In this document: in pieces, positions 11,333 through 23,211 of the stretch | Layout: the number at the start of each line of letters is the position of its first letter | Position numbering within the stretch: the stretch's first letter is position 1 | Assembly (NCBI GenBank): GCA_018350325.1 | Contig: JAEVLN010000002.1 | Location: forward strand, 5,625,456 to 5,689,455 | Source of the DNA: Globodera rostochiensis | Taxonomy: Eukaryota; Nematoda; Chromadorea; Rhabditida; Heteroderidae | Length of the DNA: 64,000 bases | Reading direction: 5' to 3' | Position numbers and translations under genes: made by a program | The notes under the pieces: generated by a model | Databases searched by the model: none | What the model was told of the DNA's origin: nothing | The model's input: the letters and a program-made list of their open reading frames with translations, nothing else

Positions 11333-12851
11333 AATAAGAAAAAAAGAGAAGAGTTAGTCTCAAATCAAAAAATTGTTTCATAAAAAAATATTTAACTAGA
11401 TCAAATCAATCAACGCCACCATACTTTAGAGCCCATCAGCAAAATTCATCAAAGTAACAATATAAATAATGGTATCAAAGTTGTGCAACTATTTTTAATA
11501 CCTTTAAAAATACAAAATAAAACTTAACGTTTACGACGACTAAAATTTTAAAAACAAAAAAGCCTAATTTCCAAAAGCATTTTAGTTTTTGATTGCTAAT
11601 ATGAATTTTTTGAACATTATCATGATAATTATCTAATTATAATGGGCCTTCCAATGTTTAAATAGAAACACAAATTTAATTAAATTGCCATATATGAAAA
11701 CTTAACAGAATTAATAAAGAGACAAAACTTTCATTCGTAATTGCGCGAAAGCGGAAGTCTAACGTTGACTGCCTTTTTGGCAAAATTAATCTATCAGAAG
11801 ACTATGTAAAAGTGGAAAAAGAAATGTAATAATTATTTACAGCACATAAAGGCGTAGAATGATTATGCTAAAAGAATACTAATAAGCGACACCTAGATGA
11901 AGACGAAAAAGCTCAAAAAAACGAAACCCGATTTAAATAAAAACCAACTTTCAGAATGCAACATGAAAATTTGCTGTAAAATAAAAGTGAAATGAACAAA
12001 AATATTGTTATTATTATTTTTTGACTGATGGCAACGATGCGAGAAACAATGTCGGTTTTGGATCAAAATTGAAAGAATAAAAGCTAAGCTTGTCCAATTA
12101 TTATAAATTAAAAATATTTACAAAAACTGCCAGAGAACAAGACGTCTGAATAATATCTCCGCAGTAAATAAGAATTTTACATTAAACACAAAACTGCAGA
12201 ATACAACCTGCAAGGTATCAACCCAATTGTATATCCGCAAGCAAACAAGTTATGGAAATAAAAGAACCAAAAAAAATGGATATTTACTATAAATGATAGT
12301 GATATTCAAATAAATAAGAAATGCTATAAAAATTATTTTAAGTGGAGAATACTTATGTCTGGCTTAAATCTGAAAATTAATCAGATTGGAACAGGATTTC
12401 GGCCGTATAAGTAAAACAAAATTTTTAATTATGGCTAATAAAATCCACAAAAACCATGTTTTATAACGATTTTATTAAAAGGTTTAAATATTAAATTAAA
12501 TGCAATTAAAAATGTGTATAATTTAATAAAAAAGAATCTCATTAACATATATATTCAAAAATACATTAATGTTATGTGAATACTTATGTTCCAACCCAAG
12601 AAACAAAAAATGGGATGGTATGGCTAGGCAAGTTTAAAAAGCAAACAAAAAACAGGCGAAAAAAGAAAACATATAATTAGCATTGTTATGACGAATGTCA
12701 TAAAGTTATATGCCGAAAGTGCGCTTGACTACGTAAAAAATGCATCACATTAAAATTATTTGTTGACAAAAATACATAAATGACCAATATCGTGAATAAA
12801 AATAAAAACAATAGCAAGAAAAAGGAGAACCTATTAAGAATATAAGCGTAA
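11333..12851. other. A-rich stretch with old repeat fragments
   Basis: Mostly A-rich. The part 11,521-11,850 is a diverged copy of sequences found again at about 14,890-15,060, 16,480-16,580 and 17,050-17,200 (shared words AACTTAACGTTTACGACGAC and ATTTACAGCACATAAA). Islands at 12,020-12,060, 12,350-12,410 and 12,590 have open frames on both strands and are not called. Confidence 0.45.
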
Positions 12852-12938
12852 GTAACGGAAGTCAACTCCTTAAATCAAAGAACTGGGAAAATAGAACCTG
12901 CGCCGGAACGGGCGGCAATAATGCGAGACGGATTATAA
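12852..12938 (+). CDS. Exon-like island, unidentified
   Basis: A 28-codon open stretch reads VTEVNSLNQRTGKIEPAPER, then AAIMRDGL and TAA. It is GC-rich (CCTGCGCCGGAACGGGCGGC) in an A-rich background and its composition is protein-like. The upstream boundary is unclear because only a weak AG precedes it. Not assignable. Confidence 0.2.
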   Translation, partial: VTEVNSLNQRTGKIEPAPERAAIMRDGL

Positions 12939-13547
12939 TTAAACTATTTTCTAACAATAACTTAGCAAAATTTATATCATTTATTAAACATAGAAAAATT
13001 TAGTTATTTCATCAAAATATCACTTAAAAAAGTCTTACGTTTGAAGCCCTTTTCGATAAAAGCAGCTTTAAATCATTGATCAATGCAGTAAGAGTATGAT
13101 TTTCACAACTAAATCTAACGTAAAACATTTATTGAATATAAATAAAATTAATATATTTTTTCGTTTAAGTTTATAACATGTTAATTATTATATAATTCAA
13201 AACAAACGATAATTTGTTAATTATGAAAATCCATCACTCGTTTAAATTTAAAAAATGATTTGTTGAAAATAATAAACAAAAAGACAATTTAAATGCAATA
13301 AATAACATAAGTAGAAAATTGAAAATAAAAATCAATTTTTGTTCTCGCCTTGCATAAAATTAACTAAAAGTAATATAATCGATTATTTATAGAAAAATTC
13401 AGCGTTGAAATAAAAAAATCAAAGCCGCGACACTTAAACGCATCAATATATTTTATTGATTGTATAAGTTTGTTTTTAACACCAAAAAATGTCACTTGAC
13501 AACCGTAAACGTGCAGGCTTTCTATGAAATTACGTCTGGCTATATAG

Positions 13548-13634
13548 CTACCGCCACTTATGTCCATAACAATGACAACCGATTATATCACTAAAAGCAA
13601 CGCCGCGACCCGCTCCGCTCCTGAGGCCGCGGAG
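13548..13634 (+). CDS. Possible exon with start codon, unidentified
   Basis: The island follows TCTGGCTATATAG, a usable acceptor, and ends at a GTATAA donor. It contains two in-frame ATGs (13,560 and 13,572) and reads MTTDYITKSNAATRSAPEAA from the second. The end is very GC-rich (CGCTCCGCTCCTGAGGCCGC). An overlapping minus-strand frame beginning at 13,567 (MDISGGSYIARRNFIESLHV) is also plausible, so the strand is unresolved. Confidence 0.22.
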
Positions 13635-13790
13635 GTATAAATGGGGCAACAGAATACATATTAAATAAAAACTGCTTTATAAATAAATCGGATACAAAAA
13701 ACGGTTCAAATCAAAATAATTTTTAAAATAAAGAATAATGTTATTTGATGAATTTAATTAGTCTATGAAAAAACGGCTTAATATTAAGCA

Positions 13791-15118
13791 CGCAAATGTG
13801 CACATTTAATTATTTTAAAAAAGTTAAAAAATTTAAAATTTAACAAAAATGTTTAGCATTCAACTTATGAAAAATTTAAGTTATTATAAATTAAAAATTA
13901 TATTTAAAAATATGATTTAATAAAATCAAATGAAAGAACTTGCAATAAATAAAAATGAATATTATTATGAAAAAATGAAGAAGATTTTGAGCAAAAATCA
14001 GCAATTGATAAAAAAATCCTGTTTCAAATGGTAAACCTGATTGTGTTGAATTAAAAATAACCATTAAGATAATTAAAAATAATAAATAAAATAAAATTGT
14101 TGCTGGAACTGAATTGCAGCAGCATTTTAGCTGCCCAAACAATATCCGTATGAAAAGAATGATTAAATATTAATTTGGAACAGAAAATGGTTTTAAGGTT
14201 TTTAAAAGTAAATAAAAAGCATGGTTTCCCACAAAAATGCACACCTGAAACAAACGAAAAAACAAAACATAAATTTAATAAAACGCAAAGTAAATGTTTG
14301 GATAAATTATTGTAATTATTCATATGAGTTTAAAATCATAAGATTTAGTCAAAAACATTTTTTTGTTTTTACAATAAAATCGATGGCGTTTTAGTTTGTT
14401 AGGTCGACAAGTCAAATGTTTTGTTGGGGTCGGGTCCAATTGAATGCAAACAAGATTTACTTTTATTCGGCTTCTAGTCACATTCGCTTCCCCATTTTGG
14501 AGCATTTTTTAATGATTTCCAAATATTTTTTAATTAAATCGCGCAAAACAAAGATTTTTGAAAAAACATCTCATCTTCTGAATTTTTGCTTCAATTTTCA
14601 TAACAGTCAAATATTCAAATTAATACAAGACAAAATTTCATTATAACATAAAAAACTCTTATATAATTTCAGAATAAATAATATCTTCTAGTAAATTAAA
14701 AAAAATTTAATAATTTAATTGTAAAAAATTGTCGAAATCCCCATTTCGAAAATTTATATCTTATTTCACTTTGATGCTAATTTAATTTAATGACTTATTA
14801 AAATCGCCATACGATTGCCCTGATAATGTTTCAAAAAGTTCATGTTTTCAATCATAAACTGCTTTTGTAATTAAGCTTTTTTTTTGTTTTTAAAATTTTT
14901 GTCGTATGGGCCTTCTAATGATAAAAACAAAAGAAAATAGAAAAACTTTAATAAATTACAACTACACAGGAGATTCGTCGACTGCCCTTTTTGGGATAAT
15001 TAATTTATAGTAAGATTATGTAAAAGTGGATAAAAAAATAATTATTTACAGCACATAAAACTTAATAAATTTTAATGTAGCACAATAGAATTGGGGGCCA
15101 ACTTGAGTTGTGTCGGCC
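13791..15118. repeat. Tandem duplication, copy 1 (about 1.3 kb)
   Basis: Blocks recur in the same order in the next 2 kb: 13,791-14,326 matches 15,121-15,503; 14,393-14,606 matches 16,039-16,262; 14,607-14,760 matches 16,671-16,817; and 14,890-15,060 matches 17,050-17,200. A minus-strand frame (14,051-14,323) is repeated almost unchanged in copy 2, because the DNA is duplicated; this is not evidence of coding. The block beginning at 14,393 is also related to the interior of the hAT-like element at 17,560-18,263. Confidence 0.75.
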
Positions 15119-15503
15119 TACGCAAATGTGCACATTTAATTATTTTAAAAAAGTTAAAAAATTTAAAATTTAACAAAAATGTTTAGCATTCAACTTATGA
15201 AAAATTTAAGTTATTATAAATTAAAAATTATATTTAAAAATATCCTGATTGCGTTCAATTAAAAATAACCAATACGATAATTAAATAATATAAATAAAAT
15301 AAATTGCCGCTGGAACTGAATTGCAGCAGAATTTTAGCAGCCCAAACAATCAGTATGCAGAAAATGGTCTTAAGGTTTTTAATAGTAAATAAAAAGAATG
15401 GTTTCCCACAAAAATGCACACCTGAAACAAACGAAAAAACAAAACATAAATTTAATAAAACGCAAAGTAAATGTTTGGATAAATTATTGTAATTATTCAT
15501 ATG

Positions 15504-16036
15504 CAGGGCTGGCACTTTTAGGTAAGAAAAATTGGAAAATAGGTACCTAAATAGGTGTGAAAAAATGCCAAAATAGGTATCAAATAGGTACAAAAACCTT
15601 GAAATAGATACAAAAATAGGTAAGTAAAAAATTTTTACCGAAAATTTTTAAACACCAAACAAAAAAAGGGATTTAAAATAAAAGCATATTTTGGGGTTCG
15701 AGAATATTTTGGCATTTTTCATCGATTTCTGACTGTTTTTAAAAAATAATTCATATTTAACGATAGCCTTTTAGTCATTTTCGAAAAAAATCCATAAAAC
15801 TCGCATAAAAAATAAGGAAACAAATGCGGCGCTAAAAGGCCGCGTCCAAATGGCGCTGGAGCCGAAATGGCCAGAGTGATGATTGACCTAGCGCTAAGAC
15901 AATATAGCGAGTTTATGAAAATCTGAATCAAACCAAATAAAAAAATCATTCACTCAAAAAAAAATATTTAATAAAACGAAATTAAAAAACAAACCCCGAA
16001 CCCTATCCCGGACTCGGGGTCTGAGTAAATTACACC
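15504..16036. mobile_element. Composite of hAT-like element fragments
   Basis: The left edge begins CAGGGCTGGCACTTTTAGG, a hAT-like end, followed by about nine AATAGGTA-type words to 15,620. The right edge, read on the minus strand, is TAGGGTGTAATTTACTCAG followed by CCCCGAGTCCGGG, resembling the CCCCGAC-rich ends of the element at 17,560. The two ends do not match each other and have no common target duplication. Two different elements, or a rearranged one, are therefore likely. The open frame inside (15,719-15,949 minus) is not considered a gene. Confidence 0.45.
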
Positions 16037-16286
16037 CTATGGCGCTTTAGTTTGTTAGGTCGACAAGTCAAATGTTTTGTTGGGGTCGGGTCGATTGAAT
16101 GCAAACAAAAATTACTTTTATTCGGCTTCTAGTCACATTCGCTTCCCCATTAAAGAAGCATTTTTTAATAATTTTCAAATATTTTTTAATTAAATCGCGC
16201 AAAACAAAGATTTTTGAAAAAACATCTCATCTTCTGAATTTTTGCTTCGATTTTCATAACAAAAATTGCCGATTTGAAATTTTTCT

Positions 16287-16310
16287 CGGCGGTGCCTGTC
16301 GGCACCGCTG
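16287..16310. repeat. GC-rich hairpin module, copy 1
   Basis: CGGCGGTGCC, loop TGTC, GGCACCGCTG forms a 10-bp stem with one G-T pair. It lies just before a poly-C run and recurs at 18,074, 30,899, 54,157 and 59,112. Confidence 0.7.
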
Positions 16311-17200
16311 CTCCTTCTCTCCCCTCCCCCCCCCGAATAAAAATCTTAAATAAAAACTGTGTTTTGAAATATTTCTTAATAAAAATGTTAAAAAATCGGA
16401 CCCTAATTCCGGGCTTCCATCCTTACATCGATGATGACTTCCCTTCACTTAGTTTTGATACCTTAAAATAAAAAATTAAAACTTAACGTTTACGACGACA
16501 AAAATTTAAAAACAAAAAAACACCTAATTTCAAAAGCAGTTTTTGATTGATAATATGAACTTTTTGAAACATTTTTAGGCATTCATGGCGATTTTAATAA
16601 GTCATTACATTAAATTAGCATCAAAGTGAAATAAGATATAAATAAATATGAACTTTTAGAAATTAACCCAAGTCAACTATTCAAACTAATACAAGACAAA
16701 ATTTAATTGTAACATCAAAAATTCTTATAATTTCAGAATAAATAATATCTTCTAGTAAATTAAAAAAATTAATAACTTAATTGTAAAAAATTGTCGAAAT
16801 CCCCATTTCGAAATCAAATAACCTTGATAATGCTTGTCGTTAAAATAAGCAGAAATACAAAAATCCACACATAAAAAATACCTTATTTGTATTGCTGAAA
16901 ATTTAATGCCACAAAAATTTTAAAAAAGTGGTTATAGCCGAATCGACAATCATCAACATCCGCCAATTAGTACCTACCGTCACGCTATGGTGTCCGGGGG
17001 ACCGTATCGAAGTTTTTTAGCCAACGAACACCAAATATAACATAAAATACATGGTAACAAATGTATTATGGGCCTTCCAATGATAAAAACAAAAGAAAAT
17101 AGAAACTTCAATAAATTACAACAACACAGAAGATTCGTCGACTGCCCTTTTTGGGAAAATTAATTTAACATAAGACTTTGTAAAAGTGGATAAAAAAAAT

Positions 17201-17551
17201 TAACCACTTTTTAATGAAAACGCTTCCTTATATTGACATTTTAATGCAATAAATAAATATGCCCAAAAACTGAGCTCGCTCTTCTTTTTCCAAGCGTTTA
17301 GGTTGCTACACCATTTTGATTTTTGTTGACTTTATTGGTGAATTTTTAATTATATTTTGGGTTTTTTTTTAATTTGGTTTTGTTTTAAATTATCCTCAGA
17401 TGGTAGCAATTTTTTAAGGTTTATGAAATTATACGTATGTAGAAGTATTCAATTTCATGTATAAGTTGTTTTATTTATGACATTATGAATCTTTTGTCAA
17501 GTTCTATTATGAGAAAAATGATTTTGATATTTTTTGTTAAATTCAGCTTAG
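17201..17551. other. AT-rich spacer, switch to T-rich
   Basis: The plus strand turns from A-rich to T-rich near 17,240-17,340. No gene seen. Confidence 0.5.
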
Positions 17552-17559
17552 ATTTATAT

Positions 17560-18263
17560 TAGGGTTGTCACTCCGACCCCGATCCCGCAAATTTAGGCGA
17601 TTTTTCGGGGTTTTCCCCGACCCCGACACCTCTACCCCCGAAAAACCCCAAACCCCATCCCCGACTCGGGGTCGTGGTTAGCATACACAGCCTAAAGATG
17701 GCATCATTGAGTGACAAAATTCATTTATTCAGAGGCCTTGGCTGTGGTCTTGCGTACTTTTTGACAAAAAATTGACTTATTTTTACAAAATGAGTGACAA
17801 GAAATCGATGGTTATGCGGTTTGTCTCTTCAGGAAGTAAAATGTTCGTGTGGGTTCTAATCCTCTTGAATGCGATCATTATTCTCTTTTAGTCGTCCTCA
17901 AAATATTTTTTTAATAATTTTCAATTATTTTAATTAAAATGCGCGCAAAAAATAAGATTTTTGAAAAAAATTCGCCCCATCTTCTGAATTTTTGCAACAA
18001 TTTTCATAACAAAGATTGCCAATTTTGGTTGCAAATCTCTCAACAAATTGAGTTGAAAAAATCAAATTTTTTTCGGCGGCGCCTATCAGCACCGTCGACC
18101 CACCCACCTTTATTCAAAAAAATAAAAATTTGACCTCTAAAATTTTGAAGAAAAATTTTAAAAAATCCCGCAACCCCGACCCCGACCGATTTGGGTAACC
18201 CCGACCCCGACAGTCTCGCCCCCGACCGCAATTCTCAACCCCGCACGCGGGGTGATAACACTA
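17560..18263. mobile_element. hAT-like non-autonomous element with perfect target duplication
   Basis: The ends form a terminal inverted repeat, TAGGGTTGTCACTCCG and (minus strand) TAGTGTTATCACCCCG, 13 of 16 identical. The element is flanked by perfect 8-bp duplications ATTTATAT (17,552-17,559 and 18,264-18,271). Target duplications of 8 bp and YAGNG-type ends are known properties of the hAT superfamily. Both subterminal zones are packed with CCCCGAC/GGGGTCG words. The 704-bp interior has no transposase and includes a GC-rich hairpin and text related to the duplicated block at 14,393 and 16,039. It presumably depends on a transposase encoded elsewhere. Confidence 0.85.
18074..18097. repeat. 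GC-rich hairpin module, copy 2
   Basis: CGGCGGCGCC, loop TATC, AGCACCGTCG inside the hAT-like element. Orientation is opposite to the copy at 30,899 (loop GATA), and the flanking AAATCTCTCAACAAATTGAG is shared. Confidence 0.65.
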
Positions 18264-18271
18264 ATTTATAT

Positions 18272-19680
18272 TTTGTATTTATTTTTATTTTATATAAAGA
18301 CACATATATCCGTTTAGAGTTAATTAATATTATATTGTTGCTTTTATTTCCACTTTTATTCTAATAATATATATGGTATTATTTTGTGTTTAGCATTTTT
18401 AATAATTTTATAAGATATTTATTAGAATTCTATATTAACTCTAATATTAAATTTTTAATTGTATTTTAGAAATTTACCGCATAGTGCGTAATTATATTTT
18501 CTATATTTATTTTCAAAAATTGATTTTCCGGGCATTTTTTTTGCACAATCGAGCAATACCTTGCGTCATCATAGCGTTCTGATCTACAGAACGGCTTCTA
18601 AATTTTTCACCATTTCTTCTCTTTCTACATTAAATAATATAATATTTTTATTATTAAATTTGGCATATTGATGAATATCATTTATATAAATCTAAAAATT
18701 CAAATTAATTTGTAAACACAAAAGTTTTATTTTTACTAAAAAAATATATTTTAAAATATTTAAAGATTACTATAATTTTTTGTTTTATCTTTGACCGACG
18801 TCAATTGTTGCTTTTTTGCTACACTTAACGGCGGCCCGCCTTGCGCGTGATAGGTGTACATATACAACACAGTGGCAATTTTTCGTCATATAATTATTAA
18901 TTGTTTGTTGAAATTAACTTATTTTAAGAAATGTAGTTCGTATTGCAATATATTCATAAGAGAAATTTTGGAATAATTTTTCTTAAAGAAGGTTATAATG
19001 TTTTTAAGATAGGTATTAATGGAGCGTTCACAAACTAAGAAAGTATTTCCACTCTTTTTCAAGCATAAAACTTATTTTACATGTATGGACATCATTCGTA
19101 GTTTACAAAGTTCTGTCAAATTTTGATTTATGCAAATTAACAATTGATTTTATTTCTTACAAGAAATAAGCACTTTTACTTTATGATAATATATTCTTTA
19201 CTTTTTTAAATTTTATTGATCGATAAATTAAATTTTTTGGCCTTGTTTATTTTATAGTTTTTAAATATATGGTTGCATCTTCCTGCTTCTATTATTGATC
19301 GAAGCCGAGTTAATTTTATATTATCAGGGATTCCACTTTTAGGCAAATGCCTATTTTTCCTTTATAGAATTTTAAATGGTTAAGATTTATATTTCTGCCG
19401 TTTTTAATTTCATTAAATGTTATGTATTCCTTATAAAACATTGTTATTAAATTTAACATAATATATTAAGTTGGTAATTTGGGATAAGCCGTCATCCCTT
19501 CTTTTATGTTAGAATGGTGTAAAATTTAAGGCGCGTTCCTTTATCAATTTGACTTTTTTTATTATCAACGTAAAAATATGATAAGGAGTATAATGTTAAT
19601 ATCATCATTATTTTTTATTTAATTAAACACCTGAGTTTTCCTAACCTTTCGGTTTTTGGAATGCCATTTTTGTAAAATAC
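18272..19680. other. T-rich stretch without a gene
   Basis: T-rich, low-complexity sequence. A small GC-rich patch lies at 18,825-18,855 (GGCGGCCCGCCTTGCGCG). No convincing open frame or RNA gene. Confidence 0.55.
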
Positions 19681-19718
19681 TAGCGGTTTAGGTGCGCCTG
19701 ACGGCGCACCAACCGCTA
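19681..19718. other. Strong 16-bp hairpin
   Basis: TAGCGGTT, a TA bulge, GGTGCGCC, loop TGAC, GGCGCACC, AACCGCTA. Sixteen perfect base pairs are interrupted only by a 2-nt bulge, in an otherwise AT-rich region about 50 bp before the minisatellite. It resembles, but does not match, the GC-rich hairpins in the hAT-like repeats. It could be a repeat end, a structured RNA or a palindromic insertion scar. Confidence 0.7.
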
Positions 19719-19768
19719 GAAGTACGGATATGTTATGAACAGATTCGATTTAAATACTTAGTAGCTTA

Positions 19769-22116
19769 TTCTTGGCATTTCTTTTAAGACACTTTCTTTC
19801 ATGGCATTTTCCTTTAGGGCACTTTCTTTTGGCATTTTCCCTTAAGGCTCTTTCTTTCTGGCATTTTCCTTTAGGGCACTTTCTTTCTGGCATTTTCCCT
19901 TGGGGGATTTTCTTTCTTGGCATTTTCCCTTAGGGGACTTTCTTTCTGGCATTTCCTGTAGGGCAGGTTCTTTCTTGGCATTTTCCCTTAGGGGACTTTT
20001 TTTCTGTCGTTTTCCCTTAGAGCACTTTCTTGGCATTTTCCCTTAGGGCACTTTCTTTCTGGCATTTTCCCTTAGGGGACTTTCTTTCTGGCATTTCCCT
20101 TTAGGGTACGTTCTTTCTTGGCATTTTCCCTTAGAGCACTTTCTTGGCATTTTCCCTTAGGGCACTTTCTTTCTTGGCATTTTCTCTTAGGGAACTTTCT
20201 TTCTGGCATTTCCCTTTAGGGCACGTTCTTTCTTGGCATTTTCCCTTAGAGCACTTTCTTGGCATTTTCCCTTAGGGCACTTTCTTTCTTGGCATTTTCT
20301 CTTAGGGAACTTTTGGCTTTTTCCTCTTGGCATGTTTCCCGCTTTTGGCTTTTTCCTTTTCGCATTTTCCCTTCTGGCACTTTTCTCGTTTGGCCATTTT
20401 ACCTTTTGGCATTTTCCCTTACGGCATTTTCCCTTAGAGTACTTTCTTGGCATTTTCCCTTAGAGCACTTTCTTGGCATTTTCCCTTAGGGCACTTTCTT
20501 TCTTGGCATTTTCCCTTAAGGCACGTTCTTTCTTGGCATTTTCCCTTAGAGCACTTTCTTTCTGGCATTTTCCTTTAGGGCACTTTATTTATTGGCATTT
20601 TCCCTTAGGGCACTTTCTTTCTGGCATTTTCCCTTAGAGCACTTTCTTTCTGGCATTTTCCTTTAGGGCACTTTATTTATTGGCATTTTCCCTTAGGGCG
20701 CATTCTTTCTTGGCATTTTCCCTTAAGGCACTTTCTCTTGGCATTTTCCCTTGGGGGACTTTCTTTCTGGCATTTTCCCTTAAGGCCCTTTCTTTCTGGC
20801 ATTTTCCCTTAAGGCACTTTCTCTTGGCATTTTCCCTTGGGGGACTTTCTTTCTGGCATTTTCCTTTAGGGCACTTTATTTATTGGCATTTTCCCTTAAG
20901 GCACGTTCTTTCTTGGCATTTTCCCTTAGAGCACTTTCTTTCTGGCATTTTCCCTTAGAGCACTTTCTTTCTGGCATTTTCCCTTAGGGCACTTTCTTTC
21001 TGGCATTTTCCCTTAGGGGACTTTCTTTCTGGCATTTTCCCTTAGAGCACTTTCTTTCTAGCATTTTCCTTTAGGGCACTTTATTTATTGGCATTTTCCC
21101 TTAGGGCACTTTCTTTCTGGCATTTTCCTTTAGGGCACTTTATTTATTGGCATTTCCCCTTAGGGCACTTTCTTTCTGGCATTTTCCCTTTTGGCACTTT
21201 CTTTCTGGCATTTTCCCTTAGGGCACTTTCTTTCTGGCATTTTCCCTTAGGGCACTTTCTTTCTGGCATTTTCCTTTAGGGCACCTTATTTATTGGCATT
21301 TTCCCTTAGGGCGCATTCCTTCTTGGCATTTTCTCTTAGGGGACTTTCTTTCTGGCATTTCCTGTAGCGCAGGTTCTTTCTTGGCATTTTCCCTTTTGGC
21401 ACTTTCTTTCTGGCATTTTCCCTTAGGGCACTTTCTTTCTTGGCATTTTCCTTAAGGCACTTTCTTTCTGGCATTTTCCCTTAGGGCACTTTCTTTCTGG
21501 CATTTTCCCTTAGGGGACTTTCTTTCTGGCAGTTCCCTTTTTCCCTTAGGGCACTTTCTTTCTGGCATTTTCCCTTAGGGCACTTTCTTTCTGGCATTTT
21601 CCCTTAGGGGACTTCTTTCTGGCAGTTCCCTTAGGGCACTTTCTTTCTTGGCATTTTCCCTTAAGGCACTTTCTTTCTGGCATTTTCCCTTACGGCACTT
21701 TCTTTCTGGCATTTTCCCTTAGGTCACTTTCTTTCTGGCATTTTCCCTTAGGCGACTTTCTTTCTGGCAGTTTAGGGCACTTTCTTTCTTGGCATTTTTC
21801 CTTAGGGGACTTTCTTTCTGGCATTTCCTGTAGGGCAGGTTCTTTCTTGGCATTTTCCCTTTTGGCACTTTCTTTCTGGCATTTTCCCTTAGGGCACTTT
21901 CTTCCTTGGCATTTTCCTTAAGGCACTTTCTTTCTGGCATTTTCCCTTAGGGCACTTTCTTTCTGGCATTTTCCCTTAGGGGACTTTCTTTCTGGCATTT
22001 TCCTTTAGGGCACTTTCTTTCTGGCATTTTCCCTTAGGGGACTTTCTTTCTGGCAGTTTCCTTAGGGGACTTTCTTTCTGGCATTTCCTGTAGGGCAGGT
22101 TCTTTCTTGGCATTTT
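19769..22116. repeat. Minisatellite, 29-31 bp unit, about 2.35 kb
   Basis: Tandem units with consensus GGCATTTTCCCTTAGGGCAC followed by TTTCTTTCT or TTTCTTTCTT fill the interval, roughly 75-80 copies. Variants are intermixed: ggggac for gggcac, TTTATTTATT spacers, and a CCTGTAGGGCAGGTTC unit. A longer-period duplication is visible, with about 125 bp near 21,350 repeated near 21,815. On the minus strand the 30-bp form would encode a Lys/Arg-rich decapeptide, but 29-bp units shift the frame repeatedly, so no continuous protein is encoded. Confidence 0.95.
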
Positions 22117-22504
22117 AATAAAAAGTTTAATATAGAACTTGGTATTTAACATTTGCCACCACGAGTTTCTTTGAAAAACTTAAGCTGAAACTAGATAACG
22201 TATTTTTTAATTGATTAGTTTATATCTTTTAAATTTATTTGAAATTTTCGTTATGTTTTAAACCAATTGTTTTGTTTAATTTGATTTCAAAAAAGTTTAA
22301 AATTTTCAAATATTTAATACAATTAAAGATTTTAAATTTTCAAAATCTCGAGATGTATATCTCCGAAATTTTGGCAATTATAATTTATTAAGTCATTACA
22401 GCAGATTCCGAATGCTTCTTTCAGTTAAACGATTTTTGTTGATATTTTAAAATTTCCTTGTTTTAATTTATTTTTCTAAAATATAATACGCAACAAATAT
22501 AAAT
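22117..22504. other. AT-rich spacer
   Basis: Nothing identifiable between the minisatellite and the inverted repeat. Confidence 0.6.
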
Positions 22505-23140
22505 GTGAAAATGCGGAGCAGCGCCTCACCATATTTGGGGGTTAGTCAGCCGAATAGCCAGGCAACCGAGGAGCCAAGAAAATTCATAGTGCCTACAAAA
22601 AGGCTCAGAAGGGAAGAAAACGAAAGTGAGGAAGTTGATAAAAACTTGATAGATGAAAACATGAGGGAGGTGATTCAATCTTCGTCAAATGAAGAAGAAC
22701 CCCCATTCGAAATACACTCCCCAGTTTCTTCCGAAACATCGTCGATTTTTAAAACACCCGAAAAATTGCGCCCTACTACGATCATTCACCCCAACTTATT
22801 AGGAGATCTTTTTAATTATGTATCTAAAAACAAAGATACATTTAAAATAACAGCAAGAGGGAAAGTTCAGTCTAATAAAAACCTGCCAATTGATGATAGC
22901 AATTATAAGAACGTCTTGAAATATCTCGCAGGAGAAGAGATGGACACACCCCGGGGAGCAAAATTTCTAAAGGATAGGCTCTTAAAAGACGCGAAAATAC
23001 GAAAAATGGTTGACAAGTCAAGCGCCATGTGGGGAAAAGGTACAAAAATTTTTATAAAAAACAACCCTATAAAAAATACCGGCACGCTACAGCAGATGAA
23101 AAAACCGTTTAAGCCTACATTATGGGCAAGGCTATAGATT
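22505..23140 (+). pseudogene. 5'-truncated inverted copy of the 369-codon element gene
   Basis: The frame carries the last 202 residues of the protein encoded at 24,248-25,357 and ends at the same TAG. The first eight codons (MKMRSSAS) are unrelated sequence at the inverted-repeat breakpoint. It lacks the basic N-terminal part and the conserved-looking VPEAEYHSLL region. It is probably a non-functional by-product of the duplication-inversion, although it remains open for 210 codons. Confidence 0.75.
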
Positions 23141-23211
23141 AATATGATATTGCCGTACGTTATTGCGCTCATAAATCCGGAAAAAGAAGGGAATATTTAA
23201 CAGCAAAAATT
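22527..23211. repeat. Inverted repeat, left arm (685 bp)
   Basis: Reverse complement of 24,174-24,858. Both arms are 685 bp, the translated frames are identical throughout, and the breakpoints are sharp (CACCATATTTGGGG at one edge, CAGCAAAAATT at the other). The arms are separated by 962 bp. Near-perfect identity means a recent duplication-inversion or a homogenised palindrome. Confidence 0.92.

Larger units (their letters stand above)
15121..17200. repeat. Tandem duplication, copy 2 with insertions
   Basis: Second copy of the unit at 13,791-15,118. It lacks about 150 bp present near 13,917-14,040 of copy 1. It is enlarged by repeat-derived sequence at about 15,504-16,036 and by a segment near 16,263-16,670 that carries a GC-rich hairpin and a poly-C run. 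The change CATATGAG to CATATGCAGGGC at 15,503 marks one insertion edge. Confidence 0.7.

Noticed and set aside
14051..15593. Conserved minus-strand hydrophobic frames in both duplicate copies
   Set aside because: Similarity is explained by duplicated DNA, and the flanking text is equally similar.
19842..21940. Lys/Arg-rich minus-strand and Trp/Phe-rich plus-strand frames
   Set aside because: By-products of the minisatellite; no frame is continuous across 29-bp units.
19769..22116. CRISPR array
   Set aside because: Units are directly adjacent with no spacers; this is a eukaryotic minisatellite.
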